In this document: in pieces, positions 18,293 to 26,732 of the stretch
How the letters are laid out: the number at the start of each line of letters is the position of its first letter
Position numbering within the stretch: the first letter of the stretch is position 1
Assembly (NCBI GenBank): GCA_942491115.1
Contig: CALNZV010000006.1
Span: 62,001 to 126,000, forward strand
Length of the DNA stretch: 64,000 nt
Reading direction: 5' to 3'
Source of the DNA: CALNZV01 sp942491115
GTDB taxonomy: Bacteria; Desulfobacterota; Desulfobacteria; Desulfobacterales; UBA5852
The notes under the pieces: model-generated
Databases searched by the model: none
The model's input: the letters and a program-made list of their open reading frames with translations, nothing else
Told to the model about the DNA's origin: nothing
Program-made: the position numbers and the translations under genes

Positions 18293-19003
18293 ATGGACCC
18301 GCACACTGTTCAACGCCCGGTGCTCGTCGTCGAAGACGATGCCAATACCGCTTCTTTGGTGGCCACCTATCTCAAGCGGGAGGGGTTTGATCCTATCGTT
18401 GCCCGAGACGGAGAAACCGCTCTTGAGATGGCGCGCCGACACCATCCGGTCCTGGTCATCCTGGACATCATGCTGCCTCGGCTCGACGGATGGGAAGTAT
18501 GCCGTCGGCTCCAGCAGCGCTCCGATGTGCCGGTCCTGATGCTGACGGCCCGGGGTGAGGAAATCGATCGGGTGGCCGGCCTGTCTCTGGGAGCCGACGA
18601 CTACGTGGTAAAGCCCTTCAGCCCCCGGGAGTTGGTTGAGAGAGTCAAGGCCATCCTAAGGCGCGCGCGACCGACACCGCAGGAAGAAAATCGCCGGTTG
18701 GCCTGGGGCGGCCTGGTCGTGGACATGGAAAAACTGCGGGTGACGGTCGACGGTCGACCGGTATCCCTTACCTCAACGGAATTCAAGCTGTTGAAGGCCC
18801 TGATGCAGTCTCCCGGCCGGGTCTTTTCGAGAGATCAGCTTCTGCATCACCTCTACGGGGAAGGAGAGGCGGTCATCGATCGCGTCATCGATGTGCACAT
18901 CGGCAAAATACGACAGAAGATCGAGGCACAGCCGTCGACACCCCGTTACATCCTGACCGTCAGGGGATTCGGCTACCGGTTTGCGGACGATGAGTCGCCA
19001 TGA
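18293..19003 (+). CDS. OmpR/PhoB-family response regulator
   Basis: 236 residues: receiver (acidic pair Glu14-Asp15-Asp16, phospho-acceptor Asp58 in VILDIMLPRLDG, Thr in LMLTARGEE, Lys in YVVKPFSPREL) and a winged-helix output domain ending in RYILTVRGFGYRF. A GGAGGGAGGGGG tract precedes the ATG. The stop overlaps the kinase start (ATGA), forming a coupled two-component operon. Sequence style is close to BaeR-type envelope-stress regulators; with exported methionine sulfoxide reductases next downstream, control of those genes is a reasonable inference. Confidence 0.94.
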   Translation: MDPHTVQRPVLVVEDDANTASLVATYLKREGFDPIVARDGETALEMARRHHPVLVILDIMLPRLDGWEVCRRLQQRSDVPVLMLTARGEEIDRVAGLSLGADDYVVKPFSPRELVERVKAILRRARPTPQEENRRLAWGGLVVDMEKLRVTVDGRPVSLTSTEFKLLKALMQSPGRVFSRDQLLHHLYGEGEAVIDRVIDVHIGKIRQKIEAQPSTPRYILTVRGFGYRFADDESP

Positions 19004-20124
19004 AACGGGGATTGCTTTGGAAATTGCTGCTGTTCAACATCCTGCCGGTGATCGCCATGGTGGTGTTGATCATATGGATGGCCATCGATCAGTTGGCTGC
19101 GGATTACTTCATGGCCCTCATGGATCAGTATGACGTTTCTCCCACCGAAACCCATCAAATGTTCCTTGCGGCCATCTATCGATACCTTCTGTGGGCGGTG
19201 GCCGCGGCTCTTGGACTGGCGTTGCTCCTGAGCTATCTGCTCACCCGGCGGATCTTGAAACCCCTCTCCCAGATGGTGGCGATCACACGGGAGTTTGCCG
19301 CCGGCCACTTTGCCGCCAGGCTTGACGTGACCTCCCAGGACGAAGTGGGAGAGTTGGGGATCGCTTTCAACCGCATGGCCGACAGTTTGGAGCGAATTGA
19401 GGAGTTGAGAAAAACCATGGTGGCCGATGTCGCTCACGAACTCAGAACACCGTTGACCAATCTTCGCGGCTACCTCGAGGCCCTGATCGATGATGTGGTG
19501 CCGCCTTCGGAAGCGACTCTGGAAATGCTTCAACGCGAGATTATGCGGCTGGTTCACCTGGTGGAGGATCTTCAGTCCCTTGCCCGGGCCGATGCCGCCA
19601 GGCACTACCTGAAACGGGAACCCCTGAACCTGACGGCCCTATCCCGTCAATTGATCGGCCTCTATGCCGCTGCCGTCGACCGGAAGAACATCACCGTAGT
19701 CACCCGTTTCGATCATGGCGAGCAGCCGGTGCTCGCCGACAGGGACAAGCTCCTTCAGGCCTTGGGAAACCTGATGGACAATGCGTGCAAATATACACCG
19801 ACCGGGGGCGCCTTTACTCTCTCGACCCGGCTGGAGGGGGAGGCCGTTCGCATTACCTTTGCCAACAGCGGCGGCGGCATCGCCGAGGCGGATCTTCCCT
19901 TTGTCTTCGAACGGTTCTATCGGGCGGATCGGTCCCGATCCAGGGACCATGGGGGCGCAGGTATCGGACTGGCAATCGTCAAGGAGTTGATCGAAGCCCA
20001 CGGCGGACGCATCGGGGCCGAAAGCGTTCCGGGGGAGACGCGGATCTGGCTGACGATTCCAATGGAAAGAGGCTCCCGGTCAACACCCTCCCGTCCGTCC
20101 GTTCAGACCCATGGCAACAAATGA
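19000..20124 (+). CDS. HAMP sensor histidine kinase (BaeS-like)
   Basis: 374 residues. Two membrane helices (about 8-28 and 62-82) enclose only about 35 periplasmic residues, so the sensor loop is very short. HAMP (about 83-135) leads to HisKA with His146 in VADVAHELRTPLTNLRGY, then N box NLMDNACKYTP, FANSGGGI and GGAGIGLAIVKELIEAHGG. The small loop suggests sensing within the membrane or by a partner protein, as in intramembrane-sensing kinases. It is translationally coupled to the upstream regulator. Confidence 0.94.
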   Translation: MKRGLLWKLLLFNILPVIAMVVLIIWMAIDQLAADYFMALMDQYDVSPTETHQMFLAAIYRYLLWAVAAALGLALLLSYLLTRRILKPLSQMVAITREFAAGHFAARLDVTSQDEVGELGIAFNRMADSLERIEELRKTMVADVAHELRTPLTNLRGYLEALIDDVVPPSEATLEMLQREIMRLVHLVEDLQSLARADAARHYLKREPLNLTALSRQLIGLYAAAVDRKNITVVTRFDHGEQPVLADRDKLLQALGNLMDNACKYTPTGGAFTLSTRLEGEAVRITFANSGGGIAEADLPFVFERFYRADRSRSRDHGGAGIGLAIVKELIEAHGGRIGAESVPGETRIWLTIPMERGSRSTPSRPSVQTHGNK

Positions 20125-20361
20125 CGGATGATCCCACCCCGTTTCGACCCCAGGGCCGCCCCTCCTTCATTCAATCTTTACCTGATGGTTACCATGGGTT
20201 TACGTCCGGTCACCATGCTTAACATGTCGATCACCTGGTTTCTGCCGGTCTTCCCCAACAGCGCTGTCCCTTTGATCGCTTATCGGGAAGCGGAACGGGG
20301 AGGCGGAAATCGTAAACGACAGTGAAAACCTGTATCCATGAGCAACCCGTGAGGAGGCAAC

Positions 20362-20664
20362 ATGAGAGCACTTACGATGGCAGCAATCCTGTTTTTAGCT
20401 TTCCTTGGCTTCGCCCTTTCCGGTTGGAGTGAAATGACCGATGACAGGGCCTCGGCAACGTTTGCGGTCGGCTGATACGACGTCGGACAAGCCGCCCTGG
20501 AAGGGCTGCCCGGTGTCGAATCCGTGGAAAAGGGCTGGTCGGGGATAAGGGAGATCAATCGTGTGGTCTACGACCCGGAGCAAATCAGTCTTGAAGAGAT
20601 GGAGGAACGGCTGAAGGCCTCCGGGACCTATCGACGTACGCTAATCCCCGAAACGTCCCGGTAG
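20362..20664 (+). CDS. Exported selenoprotein, miniature MsrA-like / ferredoxin-fold (UGA at codon 38 read as Sec)
   Basis: 100 residues if the in-frame TGA at 20473-20475 is read as selenocysteine. GAGGAGG precedes the ATG by five bases. Residues 1-23 are a signal peptide. The mature part opens ATFAVGUYDVGQAALEGLPG, then VESVEKGW, REINRVVYDPEQISLEEMEERLK. This tracks the start of MsrA (FAGGCFWC...LDGVAEVISGY...VRFDPETISYEALLDHFW in the gene that follows), with Sec where MsrA has its catalytic Cys, but the loop carrying the GHAE catalytic Glu is missing. The same strand-helix order also fits heavy-metal-associated domains. Coding quality is equal on both sides of the TGA, and a SECIS-like hairpin follows at 23 bases. 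Role inferred: periplasmic redox or metal handling beside MsrA. Confidence 0.8.
20479..20517 (+). promoter_or_regulatory. Bacterial SECIS-like hairpin of the small selenoprotein
   Basis: GACGTCGG (20479-20486) pairs with CCGGTGTC (20510-20517) using two G-U pairs; inside, GCCCT (20494-20498) pairs with AGGGC (20502-20506) around a GGA loop. The first loop G lies 23 bases after the TGA, within the usual 16-37-base window for SelB-binding hairpins, and the loop begins with G as required. Confidence 0.75.
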
Positions 20665-20724
20665 TGGTCCCCGTTGATCGGTGTCGACCCCAGTATTCGT
20701 ATCCTATCGATAAAGGAGATTGTC

Positions 20725-21366
20725 ATGAAACGCTATTCCATAGGGCTTTTGGTCCTGGTTTGTTGGCTGATGAGCGGTGCGCCCGCCTGGGGAGAGTCCA
20801 CGGCCGATGCCGGCGGATCCAAAATGGAGGTCGCCATTTTCGCCGGCGGTTGCTTCTGGTGCACCGAATCGGATTTCGAAAAACTTGACGGTGTGGCGGA
20901 GGTGATTTCAGGGTATATCGGCGGACACAAAAAAACCCCTACTTACCGTGAGGTGTCCGCCGGCGGCACCGGGCATGCCGAGGCCGTAATGGTGCGCTTC
21001 GATCCGGAAACGATCAGCTATGAAGCGCTGCTGGATCATTTCTGGCGGCATGTCAATCCTACGGACGCCGGCGGTCAGTTTGTCGACCGGGGATCTCAGT
21101 ACCGATCCGCCATTTTCTATCTCACCCCCGATCAGCAGCGGCTGGCGGAGGCGTCGAAGAAGAAGCTGGCCTCGGAGGGGCCTTTCGAGGCGCCCATCGT
21201 AACCGAGATCGTTGCCGCAACCGAATTCTATCCGGCTGAAGACTACCATCAGGACTACTACAAAAAAAAACCGGTTCCATACACCGTCTACCGAAAGGGG
21301 TCCGGTCGAGACCAATTCCTTGAGAAGACCTGGGGACAGGGGGAATCGAAGAATCCCGGCTCCTGA
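20725..21366 (+). CDS. msrA: Exported peptide methionine sulfoxide reductase MsrA
   Basis: 213 residues. AAAGGAGA precedes the ATG. A signal peptide (residues 1-23, ending PAWGES) directs it to the periplasm. The active site is FAGGCFWCTE with Cys43 as nucleophile and Cys46 nearby; GTGHAEAV supplies the catalytic Glu, and YRSAIFYLTPDQQ and AEDYHQDYYKK complete the family pattern. It reduces methionine-S-sulfoxide in envelope proteins. It lies 60 bases after the small Sec protein and downstream of a kinase/regulator pair, which suggests a periplasmic oxidative repair operon. Confidence 0.96.
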   Translation: MKRYSIGLLVLVCWLMSGAPAWGESTADAGGSKMEVAIFAGGCFWCTESDFEKLDGVAEVISGYIGGHKKTPTYREVSAGGTGHAEAVMVRFDPETISYEALLDHFWRHVNPTDAGGQFVDRGSQYRSAIFYLTPDQQRLAEASKKKLASEGPFEAPIVTEIVAATEFYPAEDYHQDYYKKKPVPYTVYRKGSGRDQFLEKTWGQGESKNPGS

Positions 21367-21565
21367 GTATCCTCTCCCCGTGGCCGCCAGCGGCCCAGGC
21401 GGGTGGAGATGCGGCGCTTCTCTTGCCCGGGTGGCATTTGGTCCATGACACCCCGCTGTCGGTATGGTACCTTTCCCGCGGATGTTCACTAAGGAGGTGT
21501 CTGATGGTAGCGGCGGCATGGGCCGCCCCCATAGACACCATGGATCCAGGGAAAGGGGAACGATC

Positions 21566-22141
21566 GTGGGAACCTTCAGAGACAGCCGGACGGCGACGAA
21601 TCTGCTCATATCCTTTGCCGGGGAATCTCAGGCCCGAAACCGCTATACGTATTTTGCCCGTCAGGCAACAGACGAAGGGCTGGTGCAGATTGCCGCCATA
21701 TTCGAAGAGACGGCAGGACACGAGTGCGAGCACGCCCTGCGGTTTTTCAAATTTTTCAACGGAGGGGAATTGGACATCTCATGGCGCTTTCCTGCCGGTG
21801 TGGTCAATCGCACGGTGGACAACTTGATTGCCGCCGCGGACGGAGAACGCTATGAGCACACCGACATGTATCCGGGTTTTGCCCGGGTGGCCGAAGACGA
21901 AGGCTTCCACCGGGCGGCAGACGCCTGGAGCGCGATCTGCGAGTCGGAACGGCAGCATGAAAAACGCTACCGGGAACTGGCTGCCAATCTCATGGCCGAC
22001 CGGGCATTTGCGCGAACTGAGGAATCGGTGTGGCGATGCCTCAACTGCGGCTATCTTCATCATGGGAAAGCGGCCCCGGAACAGTGCCCCGCCTGCATCA
22101 AACCCACGGGGCACTTCGAACTGCTGTGTGAAAACTGGTAA
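21566..22141 (+). CDS. rbr: Rubrerythrin
   Basis: 191 residues. The ferritin-like diiron domain shows FAGESQARNRYTYFARQA, EETAGHECEHALRFF and ESERQHEKRYREL, giving the Glu/His ligands. A rubredoxin-like C-terminus binds one Fe through WRCLNCGYLHHGK and QCPACI. Rubrerythrin reduces hydrogen peroxide in anaerobes in the cytoplasm. The GTG at 21566 follows AAAGGGGA and yields the normal N-terminus; an AAGGAGG plus ATG at 21504 is in another frame. It follows msrA by 200 bases, consistent with an oxidative-stress cluster. Confidence 0.95.
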   Translation: MGTFRDSRTATNLLISFAGESQARNRYTYFARQATDEGLVQIAAIFEETAGHECEHALRFFKFFNGGELDISWRFPAGVVNRTVDNLIAAADGERYEHTDMYPGFARVAEDEGFHRAADAWSAICESERQHEKRYRELAANLMADRAFARTEESVWRCLNCGYLHHGKAAPEQCPACIKPTGHFELLCENW

Positions 22142-22159
22142 AGCGGACGGCCTCCGGCG

Positions 22160-22417
22160 TCAGAAGGGATCTCCCCGAGCGGCGGATCGAGCGATAAGGG
22201 CCATTTCTACCTGCTGCCGCCATTCCCTCTGGTTCAGCTGCCAGTGGTCGCATTGCTGGGGATCCGGATCCCGGTGAAACGCAGATCTCAGTTCTCTCAG
22301 GGACAGATGGTCGTAACACCAGGATGCAAAGGAGTCATCCGCTAGAAGGGCGGAGGGGCTTTCGTCCGGGTCGGCGGAGAGCCGGGATCTCAACTCATCC
22401 GGGGTGGCGGCGGGCAT
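22160..22417 (-). CDS. Small hypothetical protein
   Basis: 85 residues with AGGAGG upstream of the ATG. Hydrophilic and acidic in its first half, helical (WQLNQREWRQQVEMALIA) at the end; no signal or membrane segment. No family recognised. It is convergent with rubrerythrin, 18 bases between stops. Confidence 0.6.
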   Translation of the reverse strand: MPAATPDELRSRLSADPDESPSALLADDSFASWCYDHLSLRELRSAFHRDPDPQQCDHWQLNQREWRQQVEMALIARSAARGDPF

Positions 22418-22494
22418 GGTCGACCTCCTGGAAGAAATAATGGCGTGGCCACATAGCCCGTTTACCACCCCGAACAGTTCGGGTATCGGAACCC

Positions 22495-22530
22495 AACCCA
22501 GGCGGGCGTGCACAGCACGCCGCCTGGGTT
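22495..22530 (-). terminator. Very stable hairpin after the dodecin gene
   Basis: Left arm AACCCAGGCGGGCGTGC (22495-22511) and right arm GCACGCCGCCTGGGTT (22515-22530) pair over 16 bases with one bulged G and an ACA loop. It follows the minus-strand dodecin stop by 35 bases and precedes the next minus-strand gene, so it likely ends or attenuates dodecin transcription. There is no T-run. Confidence 0.55.
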
Positions 22531-22564
22531 GATGCCGTTGGCGAATGGTTGCCGACCGTCAGGG

Positions 22565-22777
22565 TTAATCGGTGCCGTACCTGAAGGAGACCTTGACCCG
22601 GGCCCGGTAAGCCGCTACCTTGCCGTCTTCGATTTTCATGTCGAGGGTGTCGATTTCCGCAATACGAAGATCTCTGAGGCTTTTGCCGGCGATTTCAACC
22701 GCCTGCTTGGCGGCATCCTCCCAGGAAGTCGTGCTGGTTCCCACCAATTCGATGATCTTGTAAACGCTCTCGGCCAT
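22565..22777 (-). CDS. Dodecin family flavin-binding protein
   Basis: 70 residues, the exact family size, preceded by AAGGAGG. MAESVYKIIELVGTSTTSWE, then AAKQAVEIAGKSLRDLRIAEI and a C-terminal KVAAYRARVKVSFRY match dodecins, which assemble into hollow dodecamers that store and buffer FMN/riboflavin or related ligands. The Trp in TSWEDA is the conserved residue that stacks on the flavin. Monocistronic, with a strong hairpin downstream. Confidence 0.94.
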   Translation of the reverse strand: MAESVYKIIELVGTSTTSWEDAAKQAVEIAGKSLRDLRIAEIDTLDMKIEDGKVAAYRARVKVSFRYGTD

Positions 22778-23111
22778 GATTTCCTCCTTTTCGGCTGTGG
22801 GTAAAGAGGGGAGTGCAGATATGGGGCGCAGGGCCAGGTGGATAGCGGATTGTGGGTCATGAACGCTGGAGAGCCGCTGAGAAGGGGGTATCTGCGATTG
22901 ACGTATAAAATAGCGATGAGTGCGCCTGCCTGTCAACCGCCTTTTCATGATGAGCCTCTGAAATGGTGACGTCCCGATATCGCTTCTGCCGGTTGTGTCC
23001 TGGGACCGGCGGGCTAAATAAGACCTGGAAGGTGGATCGGCGCGTCACAGCCTGGAACGCGGTCCGGCCATCGAGACATCCATAGACATCTAAAAAAGGA
23101 GGCGCTGTACC
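22778..23111. other. Divergent intergenic region, dodecin / yebG-like genes
   Basis: No gene seen. It should contain promoters for dodecin (minus) and the yebG pair (plus). I found no CTGT-N8-ACAG LexA box here. Confidence 0.4.
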
Positions 23112-23471
23112 ATGGCCATTATTACCCGATATGTGGTGGTTCGCAACGGCGTGGAGCTCGACCGGATTTTCGAGGTGAAGAAAGAGGCCGAAGCCTACGA
23201 CCGATTGCTCGATGCCGCCGATGGGTTGTCGGCACTGATCAAATCCGCGTCATTCGAAAGCCGACTCACCGATGAAGACATCGATGAGATATCGGTCTTT
23301 CTGGCAACAAACGGGCCCGAAGTCATCCGAATTCTGAAAGGGGTCCGGCCCCTGAAAGGCCCTGCTGCCCCGGGAGACCCAAACATCAGCGATCCCCAGA
23401 GACCGGTATCGGCGTCCAAGAAAACCGGCGGTCCAAAGCGCCCTGTCAAAGAGAAGAAACATCGGTCATGA
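23112..23471 (+). CDS. yebG: YebG family protein
   Basis: 119 residues with AAAGGAGG upstream. The N-terminus MAIITRYVVVRNGVELDRIF and the EVKKEAEAYDRLLDAADGL segment match E. coli YebG, a small SOS-induced DNA-damage protein of unknown mechanism. Residues 85-119 form a Pro/Lys-rich basic tail not seen in the E. coli protein, which may contact nucleic acid. No LexA-type box is evident upstream. The stop overlaps the next gene (ATGA). Confidence 0.8.
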   Translation: MAIITRYVVVRNGVELDRIFEVKKEAEAYDRLLDAADGLSALIKSASFESRLTDEDIDEISVFLATNGPEVIRILKGVRPLKGPAAPGDPNISDPQRPVSASKKTGGPKRPVKEKKHRS

Positions 23472-23677
23472 CGAAGGCGGGTAACAAAGAGGCCGACGCC
23501 TATGATCGACTGATGGATGCAGCCCTTTCTCTCGTCCAGCTGATCGAATCCATGGGGGGAGACTTGGACGAAACAGATCTGGAGGAGCTGTCGGTCTTTC
23601 TGGCCAGCAATGCAGCCGTCGTCATCGGAATGTTGAGGGGCGTGAAAGGGAGGACCACCGCTCAGGAGGGTGCCTAG
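23468..23677 (+). CDS. Truncated YebG-like paralogue
   Basis: 69 residues. It matches the preceding protein from the KKEADAYDRLMDAA segment through DLEELSVFLASNAAVVIGMLRGV, but lacks the N-terminal beta strands and the basic tail. Its ATG overlaps the upstream stop by four bases, so it is translationally coupled. It probably arose by tandem duplication and may pair with the full-length protein. Confidence 0.7.
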   Translation: MTKAGNKEADAYDRLMDAALSLVQLIESMGGDLDETDLEELSVFLASNAAVVIGMLRGVKGRTTAQEGA

Positions 23678-23715
23678 CCTTGAGGAACGGGCCGCCTTTT
23701 CCTCGGCCTCTTATT

Positions 23716-23743
23716 TTGAAAAAAAGGCTTAGTGTGATATACT
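23716..23743 (+). promoter_or_regulatory. Sigma-70-type promoter of prfC
   Basis: TTGAAA (23716-23721), 16-base spacer, TATACT (23738-23743), in a local AT-rich stretch 50 bases before the prfC start. Confidence 0.55.
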
Positions 23744-23793
23744 ATTTAACTTTTGTCGAAAAACTTTTTCATTGGAGCGAATGAGCGCAGCTT

Positions 23794-25380
23794 ATGGACA
23801 AGATCCATCAGAAAGAGGTGAGCCGGAGACGCACCTTCGGCATCATCAGCCACCCTGACGCCGGGAAAACCACCTTGACGGAAAAACTCCTCCTCTTCGG
23901 CGGCGCCATCCAGCAGGCAGGGGCCGTCAAAGCGAGAAAAGCCGCCCGGCACGCCACCAGCGATTGGATGGCGATCGAAAAGGAGAGGGGCATTTCGGTT
24001 ACCACCTCGGTGATGAAATTCAACTACCGTGACTTCGAGATCAATCTTCTCGATACGCCGGGCCACCAGGATTTTTCCGAAGACACCTACCGGGTGCTGA
24101 CCGCCGTGGACAGCGCTCTCATGGTCATCGACAGCGCCAAGGGGGTGGAGCCTCAGACCGAAAAGCTCATGGAGGTTTGTCGGATGCGCAACACCCCGAT
24201 CATTACCTTCATCAACAAGCTCGATCGGGAAGGCTTGGCACCATTGGATATCCTCGGTGAAATCGAAGACAAACTACAGATCGAGTGTACCCCCCTTTCC
24301 TGGCCCATCGGCATGGGCAAACGGTTCAAGGGGGTGTATAACCTCTATCATCGCCAACTGCATCTGTTTTCACCTGGGGGGGAAACCCGATACCAGGACG
24401 GTGCGGTCATCGACGATCTGTCGGATCCCCGACTCGATGAACTGTTGGGATCGCTGGCGGCTAAGCTCCGGGACGATATCGAGCTGATCGAGGGGGCGTC
24501 CGAACCCTTCGACAAGGCTCACTTCCTCAAGGGAAATCAGACCCCGGTTTTTTTCGGCAGTGCCATCAATAATTTCGGTGTTCGGGAGATGCTGGACGCC
24601 TTCGTAGAAACGGCCCCTCAACCGGGACCCCGAAAGGCGGTTTCCCGTGACGTCTCTCCCCACGAATCGGCTTTTAGCGGATTTGCATTCAAGATTCAGG
24701 CGAACATGAACCCCGCTCACCGGGACCGCATCGCTTTTGTCAGGATATGCTCGGGTACGTTCAAACGGGGGATGAAGGTGGTTCACCACCGGATTGGAAA
24801 AAATGTTGCCATTGCCAATGCCACCATATTCATGGCCCAGGATCGGGAGAACGTCGAGGAGGCATTCCCGGGAGATATCATTGGCGTCCACAACCACGGA
24901 ACCATCAAAATTGGAGATACCTTTACCGAAAAAGAAGTCCTTCAGTTCACGGGTATTCCCCACTTTGCTCCTGAACACTTCAAGCGGGTGCGGTTGACAA
25001 ATCCCCTAAAGGTCAAGCAGCTTCAGAAGGGGCTGACCCAACTGTCCGAGGAGGGAGCGGTTCAGGTGTTCAGACCCCTCATGGGCAACGACTATATCCT
25101 GGGTGCAGTGGGCGTTCTTCAGTTTGAAGTGACCAAGGCGCGACTCAAGGACGAATACGGCGTCGACGCCGATTACGAAGCCGTCGACATCGGAGCCGCC
25201 CGATGGGTCGGATCTCCCGACCCTAAAAAACTGACGCAATTTTCGGATCAGAATCGATCCAGCATGGCGATGGATTCCGAGGGACGGCTGGCCTATCTGG
25301 CAGCCAGTGATTGGAAGCTGAACTACTGCATGGAGCAATGGCCGGACATTGCGTTCTTCAAGACCCAGGATGTGGTGTGA
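23794..25380 (+). CDS. prfC: Peptide chain release factor 3
   Basis: 528 residues, the standard RF3 length. P-loop SHPDAGKTT (19-27), RGISVTTSVM in switch I, DTPGHQDFSEDTYR in switch II, NKLDRE as G4. RF3 is the GTPase that removes RF1/RF2 after peptide release. RARHATSDWM-like sequence (ARHATSDWMAIEKERGIS) and GAVGVLQFEV near the C-terminus separate it from EF-G. It has its own promoter. Confidence 0.97.
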   Translation: MDKIHQKEVSRRRTFGIISHPDAGKTTLTEKLLLFGGAIQQAGAVKARKAARHATSDWMAIEKERGISVTTSVMKFNYRDFEINLLDTPGHQDFSEDTYRVLTAVDSALMVIDSAKGVEPQTEKLMEVCRMRNTPIITFINKLDREGLAPLDILGEIEDKLQIECTPLSWPIGMGKRFKGVYNLYHRQLHLFSPGGETRYQDGAVIDDLSDPRLDELLGSLAAKLRDDIELIEGASEPFDKAHFLKGNQTPVFFGSAINNFGVREMLDAFVETAPQPGPRKAVSRDVSPHESAFSGFAFKIQANMNPAHRDRIAFVRICSGTFKRGMKVVHHRIGKNVAIANATIFMAQDRENVEEAFPGDIIGVHNHGTIKIGDTFTEKEVLQFTGIPHFAPEHFKRVRLTNPLKVKQLQKGLTQLSEEGAVQVFRPLMGNDYILGAVGVLQFEVTKARLKDEYGVDADYEAVDIGAARWVGSPDPKKLTQFSDQNRSSMAMDSEGRLAYLAASDWKLNYCMEQWPDIAFFKTQDVV

Positions 25381-25742
25381 CCCCTGTCCGGCCAAGGGAC
25401 GATAGGATCGATTTCACCTTCCAAATAGATAGAGCGACTCACCGGACCACCACCTGAAGCCCGGGGTTCGATTTTCAATCGGGCCCCTCTCGCCCCACCA
25501 CCCGTCCTTGACGTCTCTACCGGAAGCTCTATACTCTATTCCACGCGACGGCTGCTTCTACGGGGCTTCCTCCGAAGCTATTCCTTCTGAGGGCCGTCGG
25601 TTCTCTCTTCCTTAGGCCTGGATCAGTGCTGCCTCCGGTACCGACAAGGGCCGTGAGTGACAACCTTGCCTTTGGGTGCATCAGGCGGCATCGGCCTCTA
25701 TCTTGTGTGGTCCTCTGAATTTGGACATATGACGGATAGTCT
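25381..25742. other. Intergenic stretch with a GC hairpin
   Basis: No gene found. At about 25458-25491 GCCCG and CGGGC can pair around a 16-base loop and may serve as the prfC terminator. The segment ending in CCCCACCA near 25500 resembles a tRNA 3-prime end but has no matching acceptor strand. Confidence 0.4.
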
Positions 25743-26732
25743 ATGACGGATTTAAAAGAAATCATGCGTCAGCTGTCGATCCTGGTCAGGCGGGTCAATG
25801 CCCTGGAAGAAAGCAACGATACCCTCAATCGTGAGCTCGGCCGCTATATCCAGGTATTCAACAACGCTCAGGAGGGAGTGATTCTGCTGGATGAAAACCA
25901 TAGGATTTCAGCCGTAAACGACACCATCACCATACTCCTGGGCTATAATCGAGAGGAATTGATCGGAATTAATCCCGATGGTCTCTACGACAGGGAACAT
26001 GTGGATGTCTATTCCGCGAGCCGCAACCACCTCAGCTTTGAGGCCCGTTTTCGTGCCAAAGACGGCCGCTCGGTTCCCATGCTGTACAACCGAACCACTG
26101 TTCGAAACGATGACCGCAGTGTCTCGGGATTTGCGGCGTTTCTCATCGATCTGACCGAACTGACATCGGCCAGGGAAGATCTTCGAAAAAGCGAGGAACG
26201 CTACCGGGAACTGTCACTGAGGGACAGCCTGACCAGCCTTTTCAATACCCGCTACCTCTATCAGCAGCTCGATGAACTGACCTATCGCAGTCGCTTGTCC
26301 GGTACTCCTTTTTCCCTCATTTTCATGGATATGGACAACTTCAAGAAAGTCGTGGACACGTTTGGACATCTGAACGGTAGCCGAGCCCTGCAGGAAGTCG
26401 CTGAAACGATTCGGTCCTGCCTGGACGATCCGTCATTTGGCGTGGCATACGGCGGGGACGAATTTGTCGTGGTCCTCCCCGATTGCGGTCAATCGAAGGC
26501 TCGCAAGATAGCAGAGCAGATCCAGTTCCGCATGAAGGCCTCCACCTACCTCACCGCCGCCGGTCACCACGTCAAACTGAAAGCCAGTTTCGGTCTTGCC
26601 ACCTGTCCCGATGACGGGGACAATCGTACCGATTTGCTGGCCTTGGCCGATCAGGCCATGTTCCGGGTCAAGGAAGGCGGAAAAGACGGGATCGCGGTCT
26701 GCCGGAGCGATTCGGCAGCGGATTCGAACTGA
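25743..26732 (+). CDS. PAS-GGDEF diguanylate cyclase
   Basis: 329 residues: short coiled coil (about 1-35), PAS domain (about 36-150; VFNNAQEGVILLDENHRI-like start), then GGDEF domain from LRDSLTSLFNTRYL. The active-site loop is YGGDEF (237-241) and IFMDMDNFKKVVDTFGH provides metal and substrate residues, so c-di-GMP synthesis is expected. No RxxD inhibitory site five residues before GGDEF is visible (sequence there is SFGVAY). No membrane segment: cytoplasmic. Ligand of the PAS is unknown. Confidence 0.93.
   Translation: MTDLKEIMRQLSILVRRVNALEESNDTLNRELGRYIQVFNNAQEGVILLDENHRISAVNDTITILLGYNREELIGINPDGLYDREHVDVYSASRNHLSFEARFRAKDGRSVPMLYNRTTVRNDDRSVSGFAAFLIDLTELTSAREDLRKSEERYRELSLRDSLTSLFNTRYLYQQLDELTYRSRLSGTPFSLIFMDMDNFKKVVDTFGHLNGSRALQEVAETIRSCLDDPSFGVAYGGDEFVVVLPDCGQSKARKIAEQIQFRMKASTYLTAAGHHVKLKASFGLATCPDDGDNRTDLLALADQAMFRVKEGGKDGIAVCRSDSAADSN

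Noticed and set aside
21491..21827. AAGGAGG plus ATG at 21504 opening a frame over rubrerythrin
   Set aside because: The frame is out of phase with rubrerythrin, codon use is poor and no family fits; the real start is GTG 21566.
25441..25502. tRNA-like 3-prime end (GGTTCGATT and CCCCACCA)
   Set aside because: No matching acceptor stem, D-arm or anticodon arm is found upstream, and the T-stem does not pair; more likely a GC hairpin after prfC.
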